Shown here: positions 16,053 through 23,719 of the stretch, piece after piece
Numbering within the stretch: position 1 is the stretch's first letter
Layout: each line of letters starts with the position of its first letter
DNA from: AC-32 sp963715575
GTDB taxonomy: Bacteria > Actinomycetota > Thermoleophilia > Gaiellales > Gaiellaceae
DNA: 64,000 bases
Direction: 5' to 3'
NCBI GenBank assembly: GCA_963715575.1
Contig: OY970250.1
Span: forward strand, 620,001-684,000
Notes under the pieces: model-generated
What the model saw: the letters and a program-made list of their open reading frames with translations, nothing else
What the model was told of the DNA's origin: nothing
The model's database searches: none
Translations under genes and position numbers: made by a program

Positions 16053-16343
16053 ATGGGCTTCTTCGCGCCGCGGATCTCGATGCGACTGATCGACGAGATC
16101 GACCGCCTCGCTCGCCAGCACGAACGTCCGGCCGACATCTGTCGCGCGATCGGCAAACGCGCCGAAGAGCAGGGGTTTCGCCGCCCGAGCTACGAGCAGG
16201 TGCGCCTCCACGTGCGGCGGGCGCAGCGCCGGCCGCAGCGCGTGTCGACGGCGAAAGTGTTACTCGACGTCGCGCTCCGACTCGAGCACCCGGACGCCTT
16301 CATCCAGCACGTGTCCGGCACCCAGACGCGCTTCAAGCGCTAG
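16053..16343 (+). CDS. small putative DNA-binding protein between two palindromes
   Basis: A 96-residue basic protein (MGFFAPRISMRLIDEIDRLARQ). The segment RPADICRAIGKRAEEQGFRRPSYEQVRLHVRRAQRR looks like a helix-turn-helix of the kind seen in short actinobacterial proteins (inference from pattern). The C terminus adds a further helix (KVLLDVALRLEHPDAFIQHV). The gene is bracketed by two near-identical 17-bp palindromes, one in its upstream region and one covering its stop codon. It may be an autoregulator embedded in the pilus cluster, convergent with pilB. Confidence 0.6.
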   Translation: MGFFAPRISMRLIDEIDRLARQHERPADICRAIGKRAEEQGFRRPSYEQVRLHVRRAQRRPQRVSTAKVLLDVALRLEHPDAFIQHVSGTQTRFKR

Positions 16344-16358
16344 TAACAGCCTGTTACT
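16342..16358. promoter_or_regulatory. 17-bp palindrome, downstream copy (overlaps stop codon)
   Basis: AGTAACAG-C-CTGTTACT, differing from the copy at 15972 only in the central base. It includes the last two bases of the stop codon of the small gene and lies 17 nt before the end of convergent pilB. Start-to-start distance between the two palindromes is 370 bp. Confidence 0.65.
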
Positions 16359-16374
16359 TGAGGTTCGGGCCCGG

Positions 16375-18177
16375 CTAGACGGTTACGCGGGCGAGCTCTT
16401 CGAGCGACGTGAGCCCGGCGGCGACCTTGGCCAGGCCGTCGTCCCAGAGCGTCCGCATGCCCTCTTCGATCGCGGCGCGCTCGAGCTCCTCGCGGCTCGC
16501 CTTCGACGCGGCCAGCGACTCGAGCTGCTCGCTCATCACGAGCAGCTGATAGACGCCGATCCGGCCCTTGTAGCCGGTCTGGCCGCAGCGCGGGCAGCCC
16601 TTCTTGCGGTAGAAGACGATCCCGTCCGCAGCGGCCGCGACCTCGGGCGAGACCCGGGCCTTGATCATCTCGTCCGTCGTCGGCGTGTACATCTCGCAGC
16701 AGTGCGTGCAGAGCTTCCGCGCGAGGCGCTGCGCGAGCACGGCCGAGACCGCGGAGCCGGTCAGGAACGGCTCGACGCCCATCTCGTTCAGGCGCGTGAG
16801 CGCGCCCGGGGCGTCGTTCGTGTGCAGCGTCGAGAGCACGAGGTGGCCGGTCAGCGCCGCCTCGATCGAGATCTTGGCCGTCTCGCCGTCGCGGATCTCG
16901 CCGACCATCACCACGTCGGGGTCGGAGCGCAGGATCGAGCGCAGCGCGGCCGCAAAGGTCAGGCCGGCGCGCTGGTTGATCTGCACCTGGTTGACGCCGC
17001 CGAGCCGGAACTCGACCGGGTCCTCGACGGTGATGATGTTGATCTCGGGGCGGTTGATCTCCGTCAGTGCCGCGTAGAGCGTCGTCGACTTACCGGAGCC
17101 GGTCGGTCCCGTCACGAGGATCGCGCCCGTCGGCCGGCGGATCAGCTCCTCCATCCGAACACGCATCCCGTCGGAGAGGCCGAGCTCGGTCAGCGTCGGC
17201 GCCTTCTTCGACTTGTCGAGCAGGCGCATCACGACCGACTCGCCCTCGACCGTCGGCAGCGTCGCGACGCGGATGTCCATCATCCGGCCGGCTGCGGCCG
17301 CGTTGAGCGAGATCCGGCCGTCCTGCGGCTTGCGGCGCTCGGCGATGTCGAGCTTCGCGAGCACCTTCAGGCGCGTGGTCACGCCGGCCGTCATCCGCTT
17401 CGGGATGCGCTGCACCTCGTGCAGCACGCCGTCGATCCGGAGCCGAACGGCGAGGGCGTCCTCCTGCGGCTCGAAGTGGATGTCGCTGGCCCCGTCCTCG
17501 GCGGCCTGGAAGATGATCGAGTTGACGAGGCGGACGAGCGGTACGTCCGAGATGCCGTCGTCAACCTCGAGGTCGTCGCTCTCCTCCTCCGCTACCTCCT
17601 CCTCGAGCAGGGAGTCTTCGACGTCCATCGCGGCGCCGAACGCCTCGGAGGCGCGGGCCAGGCGGCGGATCTCGTTCTCGATGTCCTCGCGCGATGAGAC
17701 GCCCAGCTCGAGCTGGTAGCGCGTCGCGAGCCGCAGCTCGTCGATCGCGTGCACGTTGCCGGGGTCCGCGATCGCGATCCTGAGCGTGTTGCCCTCGAGC
17801 GCGTATGGCAACGCCCCCACGCGCTCGAGCACGTGGATCGGGATCTCGCCGGCGGCGTGTTCGTCGACGCCGGTCAGCGGCAGGTCGATGAACGGCAGCT
17901 GGAAGCGGCTGGCGAGCGTACGGGCGAGGCCCTCCGGCGTGGCGACGCCCTCGTCCAGCACCGCCTGCGCGAACGAACCTCCCTGCTTGACCCGCCCGCG
18001 GACGGCCGCCAGGCGGTCAGTGGAGACGAGCCCGGTCGCCTCGATCAGGTCGGCGACGAGCTCGGCGACCTCGTTGACACCGTGGCCCGCGGGCAGCGCG
18101 GCGCCGTCCCCGGCGGGGGCGTCGGAGGCGCCGGCCTTGCCGGAGAGCCTGAGCTTGTTGGGCCGCTTGAGGTCCAT
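16375..18177 (-). CDS. pilB: type IV pilus extension ATPase PilB (GspE family)
   Basis: A 600-residue assembly ATPase. It has an N-terminal T2SSE_N-like domain (about 45-165), an acidic linker (EEEVAEEESDDLEVDDGIS), Walker A VTGPTGSGKSTT (about 353-364), Asp box, Walker B (DVVMVGEIRDGET, about 418-430) and His box (HLVLSTLHTNDAPGAL). A zinc-binding tetracysteine (CTHC near 487, CPRC near 525) separates PilB/GspE from PilT. It powers pilus polymerisation on the PilC platform. A sigma-28-like promoter lies 18 nt upstream. Confidence 0.96.
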   Translation of the reverse strand: MDLKRPNKLRLSGKAGASDAPAGDGAALPAGHGVNEVAELVADLIEATGLVSTDRLAAVRGRVKQGGSFAQAVLDEGVATPEGLARTLASRFQLPFIDLPLTGVDEHAAGEIPIHVLERVGALPYALEGNTLRIAIADPGNVHAIDELRLATRYQLELGVSSREDIENEIRRLARASEAFGAAMDVEDSLLEEEVAEEESDDLEVDDGISDVPLVRLVNSIIFQAAEDGASDIHFEPQEDALAVRLRIDGVLHEVQRIPKRMTAGVTTRLKVLAKLDIAERRKPQDGRISLNAAAAGRMMDIRVATLPTVEGESVVMRLLDKSKKAPTLTELGLSDGMRVRMEELIRRPTGAILVTGPTGSGKSTTLYAALTEINRPEINIITVEDPVEFRLGGVNQVQINQRAGLTFAAALRSILRSDPDVVMVGEIRDGETAKISIEAALTGHLVLSTLHTNDAPGALTRLNEMGVEPFLTGSAVSAVLAQRLARKLCTHCCEMYTPTTDEMIKARVSPEVAAAADGIVFYRKKGCPRCGQTGYKGRIGVYQLLVMSEQLESLAASKASREELERAAIEEGMRTLWDDGLAKVAAGLTSLEELARVTV

Positions 18178-18195
18178 GGATATCCCTCGAACGAG

Positions 18196-18224
18196 GTATC
18201 GGCAGAACCCGGCTGAAAGCTGAG
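18196..18224 (-). promoter_or_regulatory. sigma-28-like promoter of pilB
   Basis: Minus strand: CTCAGC (18224-18219), 15-nt spacer, GCCGATAC (18203-18196). It sits in the short gap between the pilD stop (18227) and the pilB start (18177), so pilB can be transcribed separately from pilD. Confidence 0.65.
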
Positions 18225-18226
18225 CG

Positions 18227-18973
18227 CTAGAAGTGGTTCAGATACGCATCGAGCAGCGAATGGCCCGTGAACAGGGCGACCAGCGCGCCCAGCGCCAGGA
18301 ACGGCGCGAACGGGATGCCCATCTTGCGGGCGGCCGAGCCGTGGCGGGCCAGTAGGTACACGCTCGGCACGAGCGCGGCGAGCATCCCGAGCATCAGGCC
18401 GACGCCGACGAGGCGGCCGAGCATCGCGCCGAGCAGCAGCGCCAGCTTGACATCGCCCATGCCCATGCCGGCCGGGTAGGCGAGCGCGGCCACGAACAGG
18501 AAGCCGGACGCGGCGAGCGCGCCGATCGTCCACTCCGGGCTCGGCTGCAGCGCCGTCTGCGCCAGGAGCACGATCACGGCCGCGGGGACGACGATCCGGT
18601 TCGGGACGATCCGATGCTCGAGGTCGATCGCGCTCAGCACCACGAGCACGACGCAGAAGAACGAGGCCAGGAACGCCTCACCCGAGAGCCCGAACTTGAC
18701 GAAGCAGCCCGCCACGAGCGCGGCCGTCGCCAGCTCGACGAGCGGGTAGACCGCGCTGATGCGGACGCCGCAGGTGCGGCAGCGGCCGCGCAGCGCGAGC
18801 CACGAGACCACTGGGACGTTGTCGTACCACGCGAGCTCGGCGCCGCAGCTCATGCAGGCCGAGGCCGGCCGCACGACCGAGCGGCGCAAGGGCACGCGCG
18901 CGGCGACGACGTTCAGGAAACTGCCGAGCGCGAGCGCAGGCCAGAAGGCGAACAGGCCGAGAGCAAGGTCCAC
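18227..18973 (-). CDS. pilD: prepilin peptidase / N-methyltransferase PilD
   Basis: A 248-residue polytopic aspartyl protease that cleaves prepilin leaders after Gly and methylates residue 1. The cytoplasmic zinc cysteines of the methylase half are C40, C43, C65 and C68 (CMSC, CRTC). Catalytic aspartates are D117 (SAIDLEHR) and D174 (GMGDVKLALLLG, the GD motif). About seven membrane helices. The start is GTG at 18973, with the promoter-like -10 ending only 7 nt upstream. Confidence 0.95.
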   Translation of the reverse strand: MDLALGLFAFWPALALGSFLNVVAARVPLRRSVVRPASACMSCGAELAWYDNVPVVSWLALRGRCRTCGVRISAVYPLVELATAALVAGCFVKFGLSGEAFLASFFCVVLVVLSAIDLEHRIVPNRIVVPAAVIVLLAQTALQPSPEWTIGALAASGFLFVAALAYPAGMGMGDVKLALLLGAMLGRLVGVGLMLGMLAALVPSVYLLARHGSAARKMGIPFAPFLALGALVALFTGHSLLDAYLNHF

Positions 18974-18980
18974 AGTCGCT

Positions 18981-19009
18981 CTATCGGCGCGCGGGCGGCG
19001 CGGGTTGAG
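18981..19009 (-). promoter_or_regulatory. sigma-28-like promoter of pilD
   Basis: Minus strand: CTCAAC (19009-19004), 15-nt spacer, GCCGATAG (18988-18981), in the 38-nt gap between the end of the minor-pilin gene (19012) and pilD. The predicted transcript is leaderless. Confidence 0.72.
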
Positions 19010-19011
19010 GC

Positions 19012-20781
19012 TCAGCCGCTGAAGAACTGCGGCGGGTTCGGCTGCGCGTAGACGGCAGGGTTGCCGGGCATCCCGACCGGCACCGTCGTGATGTTCGGGA
19101 ACGAGTTCGTGACGACGTTGTTGGCGAGGATGATCTGCGAGCCCATGATCGGCCCGTCCGACTTCGCGTTGTTGCTGTACTCGACGTTCCCGGTGGCGAA
19201 GAGGCCGCCCTGGAAGTACTGGTTGTTCGCGAAGTAGACGCTGTCGCCCGCAGGGACCTGGCCGCCGGTTCCGTTGGCGACGATCGTCAACAGCTCGGCG
19301 TCCGGGTTCCAGTTCGAAAAGACACAGCTCGAGCCCGTCGGGACGCCACAGAGGCTGGCGTTGAAGAGCATCGTCCCGGATAGGTAGAGCGTCGCCTGAC
19401 CGTTGTAGTTCGCGTTCTGCGAGATCTTGGCGCTGCCGTCGATGAAGATCGTGCCCTTGACCGTGAGCGTCTTGGAGCTCGAGTTCCAGGAGATCTCACC
19501 GCTCGTGTCGGCGTCGTCCCAGTAGACAGGGACGCCGGCCGAATGCGCCGCCGCAGTTGTGCCGTTCACGCCGCGCATGATCGTCCACGTGCTCGTCCCC
19601 TGGCCTGCCGTGACGGTCATGTTCTCGTCGTCGACCCGGATGCGGAACGTCCCGCTCGTCGGGAAGCCGGTCGCCGACGGCACGGAGATAGTGGTCTGGG
19701 TCGCATTCATCGCGCTCGAGACTGTCGTGTTCGCGCCGGGCCCGACACGGCAGGTGTACGAGCTGACAGGCGTGAGGTCGAACGGCGACGTGACGCTGTT
19801 GTCGAGGTTCGGGTAGTTGCCGTCGAACGTGGGTGGCGTGCCGTTGGAGGTAGTGCACGAGGAGGCCGGTCCAGGGATCGCGTTCTCGTACCAGGTCGCG
19901 AAGTCGGCGGCGGGCGGCGCAACCACCGGCGCGGAGTGATTGACCGCGATCGTCGAGCCGTCGGAGAGCTTGCTGAAGATGTTGTAGGTGTCCTGATTGC
20001 CCGTGCACGTGTGCCACGTGCTGCTGACCTTCTGGTAGCGGCAGTTGCCGCCGACGTAGGCCTCGGCCCGCGTCACTAGGCTGGTGTTGGTGCCGACGTA
20101 GGCGTTGTTGTCGAGATCGAGGTTGCCCCCGACGATCAGCTTGGTCGCGCCGATGCCGACGTTCTGTGAGAGGCAGAGGTTGCCGGCGATGTACATCCAG
20201 GAGCCGCCGCTGACGTTGTTCGACAGGGTCTGGTCACACGCGCTGCCCGTGTGCGTCGCGTAGATGTAGTTCCAGGACGGGTTGTTGAGCGGCTGGGTCA
20301 GGGTCGGGACGACCGAGACGGTCGCCTGCAGCATGCGCGTCACGTTGCCCGTCCGGCCGGGATTCTTCATGTTCCCGATCGCGGTCAGGTACCACTGCGC
20401 CGTGCTGCGGTTCAGCGTGCCGCACCAGTCGACGGTCCCGTTCGCGTAGGAGTCGTGCCGCCAGCTCGAGATGCTCGTCGGGCTCGCGCCCGGCGTGCCG
20501 TACTTCGTCTCGTTGGTGGTGCACTTGTTCAGCGTGTCCGCGTCGAGCGCGTTGTTCGTCGGCAGGTTCAGCACGGCCATCGAGTTGTTGATGCCGGCTT
20601 CCGCGAGCGAAAAGGCGTTCTGACGCGAACCGCTCTGCCGGGCCTCCTGCGCGCCCGACGTCGAGTAGGCAACCGCGGTCGCGCCCGCGATCCCGAGAAC
20701 GCTGGTGATACCGATCGCCATCACGAGCGCCATCCCGCGCTCGCTCCGCAGACGTCGCGGCAGGCAAAGCAAGAACCGCAT
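19012..20781 (-). CDS. large PilX/GspK-like minor pilin with an inserted surface module
   Basis: A 589-residue protein. The N terminus MRFLLCLPRRLRSERG then MALVMAIGITSVLGIAGATAVAY resembles a class III prepilin signal, but position +5 is Met instead of Glu, as in the tip pseudopilin GspK. A PilX-like helix (QEARQSGSRQNAFSLAEAGIN) follows. Residues about 355-420 form a separate module (TTISVPSATGFPTSGTFRIRVDD...RGVNGTTAAAHSAG) also known from phage and surface proteins. The C-terminal part is Ser/Thr/Asn-rich, beta-rich and has paired cysteines. Third gene of the PASTA-pilW-pilX group. Confidence 0.75.
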   Translation of the reverse strand: MRFLLCLPRRLRSERGMALVMAIGITSVLGIAGATAVAYSTSGAQEARQSGSRQNAFSLAEAGINNSMAVLNLPTNNALDADTLNKCTTNETKYGTPGASPTSISSWRHDSYANGTVDWCGTLNRSTAQWYLTAIGNMKNPGRTGNVTRMLQATVSVVPTLTQPLNNPSWNYIYATHTGSACDQTLSNNVSGGSWMYIAGNLCLSQNVGIGATKLIVGGNLDLDNNAYVGTNTSLVTRAEAYVGGNCRYQKVSSTWHTCTGNQDTYNIFSKLSDGSTIAVNHSAPVVAPPAADFATWYENAIPGPASSCTTSNGTPPTFDGNYPNLDNSVTSPFDLTPVSSYTCRVGPGANTTVSSAMNATQTTISVPSATGFPTSGTFRIRVDDENMTVTAGQGTSTWTIMRGVNGTTAAAHSAGVPVYWDDADTSGEISWNSSSKTLTVKGTIFIDGSAKISQNANYNGQATLYLSGTMLFNASLCGVPTGSSCVFSNWNPDAELLTIVANGTGGQVPAGDSVYFANNQYFQGGLFATGNVEYSNNAKSDGPIMGSQIILANNVVTNSFPNITTVPVGMPGNPAVYAQPNPPQFFSG

Positions 20782-20788
20782 GGGAACT

Positions 20789-20796
20789 ACATCGGC
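20789..20796 (-). promoter_or_regulatory. GCCGATGT box before the PilX-like gene
   Basis: A -10-like GCCGATGT ends 7 nt before the ATG at 20781, the same offset as several leaderless T4P genes. No matching -35 is visible (ACGTTC), so this is weak evidence; the gene could be read from the upstream operon. Confidence 0.3.
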
Positions 20797-20833
20797 GCAC
20801 CGGCAAGGCCGGAACGTCCCTCGAACGAGTGGA

Positions 20834-21400
20834 CTACGTGCGCGAGCTGTTGCGCAGGACGATGTCGTCCTTCAGCTCGTACAGCTCTACGGTCTTGGAC
20901 GGCTTGACGTTGACCGGGACGTCGACCGTCAGCTTCGCCAGCGACGAGGTCGACTGGGCCGTGTAGTTGAAGATCTGGAGCGCACCGCCGGAGACCGTCG
21001 CGGTCGAGGTCGGGACAAGGTAGTCCGCCCACATCACCCCGCCCGTGCACGTCGATCCGACCACGCGGTAGAGCGCGTAGCGGTTGGTGCCGTTGCTGCG
21101 CGTGCACCAGGTGATCACGCCGCTGCCCGTCTTGCAATAGGAAGGCAGGGTGATGGTCACCGAGGAGCTCACGCCGGTCGGGGTGACCACGGTCGCGCAA
21201 TGCACTTCCCTGCGCACCTTGTCGAGGGCGAGCTTGGCCGTCAGCTGGGCCTGAAAACGGTTGTTCATGTCCGTCTCGGAGTTCGATGCCTGAACGAACA
21301 CGGTGGTCAGGCTCGTCATCACGACGCCCATGATCACGAGCACCGTGAGCATCTCGACCAGCGAGTAACCCCGCTCGGCGAGTAGGCGGCGAGGGCTCAT
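20834..21400 (-). CDS. PilW-like minor pilin
   Basis: A 188-residue prepilin: leader MSPRRLLAERG, then YSLVEMLTVLVIMGVVMTSLTTVF with Glu+5. A PilW/GspJ-like body follows with cysteines C (EVHCATVV), C (SYCKTG), C (TWCTRS) and C (STCTGG). The ATG at 21400 is chosen because it gives an 11-residue leader; the frame is open further upstream only as an overlap of the PASTA gene. Its start overlaps the PASTA gene's stop (ATGA). It probably forms a tip or priming complex with the PilX-like protein. Confidence 0.85.
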   Translation of the reverse strand: MSPRRLLAERGYSLVEMLTVLVIMGVVMTSLTTVFVQASNSETDMNNRFQAQLTAKLALDKVRREVHCATVVTPTGVSSSVTITLPSYCKTGSGVITWCTRSNGTNRYALYRVVGSTCTGGVMWADYLVPTSTATVSGGALQIFNYTAQSTSSLAKLTVDVPVNVKPSKTVELYELKDDIVLRNSSRT

Positions 21401-22248
21401 CGCGACCGGCGGCGGACCTGTGCGAGCGCGGCCTTGGCGACCGCCTGGCTCTTGCCGCCGATCCCCCACTGACGCTGGACCTGCCGGTCGACGGCGATCA
21501 GCGTCTGGAGCGCCTGGGCGCCGTGCCACCAGCCGAACTGCGCGCCGGTGACGATCCACGCGTGCTGGTAGAGCCATTGGCGCACGTTCGCGCCGGTCTT
21601 CGGGCGGTTGGCGACCCAGCGCTGGAGCCTGAGTGCGCGGGCCGGCAGCGTGATCTCGTCGAGCGGTTCCTTGGGCGCGCCGGCCGGCGTGAACGCGGGC
21701 GGGCGCGGCGTGGCCTTGACCTTCGGCTTCGCGACGGTCTTCGGCTTGACGACGCGCTTCGGCTTGGGCTTGACGACCGGCTTCGCCTTGCGCTTGGGCG
21801 TGACCGCGGGCTTCGTGACGGCGGCGAGGCCGGCGAGGCGGATCGCGGTGCCGCGGTAGGGCGAGACGTCGACGGGCCGTCCGAGCTGCGCGTAGGGGCC
21901 GCGCACGAGGCGGACGATCACGGTCGGGGCGCCGGTGTCGATCACATGTGTGCCTGCAGCCGGGCTCTGGGTGATGACGCGGTTCGAGGAGTAGCCGCGG
22001 ACGGAGCCGACGACCCGCCAGGCGAAGCCGGAGTCCTCCAGGATCCCCTTGGCGAAGACGTAGGCCTGGCCGCTGACCGACGGCACGACCAGTTCGGTCT
22101 GCGCCGCGGCCGCGCCAGCCGAGGGATTCGGGTTCGAAGGCCCGACGATCGTGTTGTCCGCGGCCAGCGTGAACGCAGCCGTGCCGAGGATCCACACGAG
22201 GGCCACGATGACCGCGCGTGGCAAGAGCGCCGCTAGCCGGACCGCCAT
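21397..22248 (-). CDS. membrane-anchored PASTA-domain protein of the pilus locus
   Basis: A 283-residue protein (MAVRLAALLPRAVIVALVWILG). An N-terminal membrane helix (about 8-30) is followed by one PASTA domain (about 52-115; VVPSVSGQAYVFAKGILEDSGFAWRV...VITQSPAAGTHV). A Lys/Pro/Val-rich linker of repeated KPK units (about 145-185) and a helical C-terminal domain (about 200-283) follow. PASTA domains bind muropeptides or beta-lactams, so the protein could tie the pilus to the cell wall. Start at 22248 is favoured over the longer open frame. Coupled to the PilW-like gene. Confidence 0.75.
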   Translation of the reverse strand: MAVRLAALLPRAVIVALVWILGTAAFTLAADNTIVGPSNPNPSAGAAAAQTELVVPSVSGQAYVFAKGILEDSGFAWRVVGSVRGYSSNRVITQSPAAGTHVIDTGAPTVIVRLVRGPYAQLGRPVDVSPYRGTAIRLAGLAAVTKPAVTPKRKAKPVVKPKPKRVVKPKTVAKPKVKATPRPPAFTPAGAPKEPLDEITLPARALRLQRWVANRPKTGANVRQWLYQHAWIVTGAQFGWWHGAQALQTLIAVDRQVQRQWGIGGKSQAVAKAALAQVRRRSR

Positions 22249-22255
22249 GTCCTTC

Positions 22256-22263
22256 CCTTCGGC
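22256..22263 (-). promoter_or_regulatory. GCCGAAGG box before the PASTA gene
   Basis: A GCCGA-containing box ending 7 nt before the ATG at 22248. A GACAAG sequence lies 13 nt upstream rather than the usual 15. It is a possible degenerate member of the sigma-28-like set; low confidence. Confidence 0.25.
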
Positions 22264-22288
22264 AGCGGAGAGCAGGCTTGTCATCCCC

Positions 22289-23719
22289 CTACCGGGTGAA
22301 CAGGACGACCGGTCCACTCGATTCCTCCGTTTGCGTGTCCACGATCGCGAAGACCGGGCCCTGGCCGCCGCTGCCCATCGAGTCGGTCGGGCCGGCGTCC
22401 TGCCAGCGGAAGGCGACGCCCGCGAAGTTCTGGAACCACTGCTGGAGCTGCGGGTACGAGGTCGCCGGGTCGAGCTGGAGATGCAGGTGCGGGCCCGTGG
22501 CGTGTCCGGTCATCCCGACCAGGCCGACCTCAGTGCCGGCCATGAGCTGGGCACCGGCCGTGACGGTCGGGTCGAGGTACGACATGTGGCAGTACGTCCA
22601 CTCCTGCCCGTCGGCGGTGTCGATCGTCAGCCCGATCCCGCAGCGCGCGTCCGGCGTCGACCAGGAGCGCACGACGACCGCGTCGGCGAGCGCGTAGATC
22701 GGGGAGCCCTCGGGCGCGGCGATGTCGGCGGCCGGATAGTCGTGATGGTGGTGGGAGACCGAGACGAGCGAGGGGCCGCCGCCGACCGGGAAGACGTACT
22801 GGCCGTCGTAGGCGGGAGCGCCCAGCAGCGAGCCGGAGGCCGGGGCGAACGAGGCCGAGAGCGAGCGGTCGCGCGCCAGGGCGAGATCCTGCCGCGCCTG
22901 GTCGAGCGTCGCCTGCAGCGAGCCGACGAGGGCCTGAGCGTCACTGACCCGCACGCCGAGCTGCGCGGAACGCCGGTCGAGCGCGAGCCGGTCGGAGAGC
23001 AGGTTCGTGGCCGCCGCCCGCCGGCGAAGCTTGGCCCCGCGGCGGCTGAGCGCGCGCAGGTCGCGCTCGGCCTTCAGCAGCTTCCGGTTCGCGCGGACGA
23101 CCGCCTGCCGGTTCTGCTCGAGCGAGACTTGCATACGGTCGAGGTCGAAGGTCGCGTCCACCCCGCCGCTGCCGAAGAGCTGGGCGAGCTGGAGCACCTC
23201 GTCCACGTACCACTGGGCGTGGTTGTAGGAGAAGACGGCCCGCGAGATGTCGGTCGCGCCGCCCGAGGCGGCGAGGTAACGGGCGGCCGCGGCGATCGCG
23301 TCCTCGGCGCTCCACGGGTTGGCGAGCCCGTCGCCGTCGGCGTCGACACCCCAGCGCTCCCACGTCGACGGCATGAACTGCATCCAGCCGATCGCGCCGG
23401 CCGAGCTCGGCCCCATGTTGCGGCCGAAGTTCGACTCGATCTTGTTGACCGCCGCCAGCACCTGCCACGGCACGCCGTAGAGCGCGCCGTCGCGCTGCCA
23501 GAGCGCCAGCAGCTGGTCGTAGCTGCGCTCCTCCACGAAGGCCGGTCGCTGCTGCAGCTCCGGCGTGAAGGCGATCGCGCCCGGCGTGTTCGGCACCTCG
23601 GCGCTCGGCAGGAAGGCCGGCGAGACCGGTGAGATGGAGGGAACGACCCGGAAGACGTCTGCGCTCGCCGAGCCGGCGAGCGCAAGCGCCGCAACCGCTA
23701 CCGCCGCGAGCCGCTTCAT
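22289..23719 (-). CDS. secreted lytic transglycosylase-M23 endopeptidase fusion
   Basis: A 476-residue protein with signal peptide MKRLAAVAVAALALAGSASA. A lytic transglycosylase domain (about 65-170; VLAAVNKIESNFGRNMGPSSAGAIGWMQFMPSTW, with the catalytic Glu in KIESNFG) comes first. A coiled coil (about 185-290) and a LytM/M23 metallopeptidase domain (about 320-430; HHHHDYPAADIAAPEGSP and the HLHLQ zinc motif) follow. It can in principle cut both glycan and peptide bonds of murein. Start ATG at 23719 overlaps the pilT2 stop (ATGA). A role in opening the wall for pili is inferred from this coupling. Confidence 0.85.
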   Translation of the reverse strand: MKRLAAVAVAALALAGSASADVFRVVPSISPVSPAFLPSAEVPNTPGAIAFTPELQQRPAFVEERSYDQLLALWQRDGALYGVPWQVLAAVNKIESNFGRNMGPSSAGAIGWMQFMPSTWERWGVDADGDGLANPWSAEDAIAAAARYLAASGGATDISRAVFSYNHAQWYVDEVLQLAQLFGSGGVDATFDLDRMQVSLEQNRQAVVRANRKLLKAERDLRALSRRGAKLRRRAAATNLLSDRLALDRRSAQLGVRVSDAQALVGSLQATLDQARQDLALARDRSLSASFAPASGSLLGAPAYDGQYVFPVGGGPSLVSVSHHHHDYPAADIAAPEGSPIYALADAVVVRSWSTPDARCGIGLTIDTADGQEWTYCHMSYLDPTVTAGAQLMAGTEVGLVGMTGHATGPHLHLQLDPATSYPQLQQWFQNFAGVAFRWQDAGPTDSMGSGGQGPVFAIVDTQTEESSGPVVLFTR

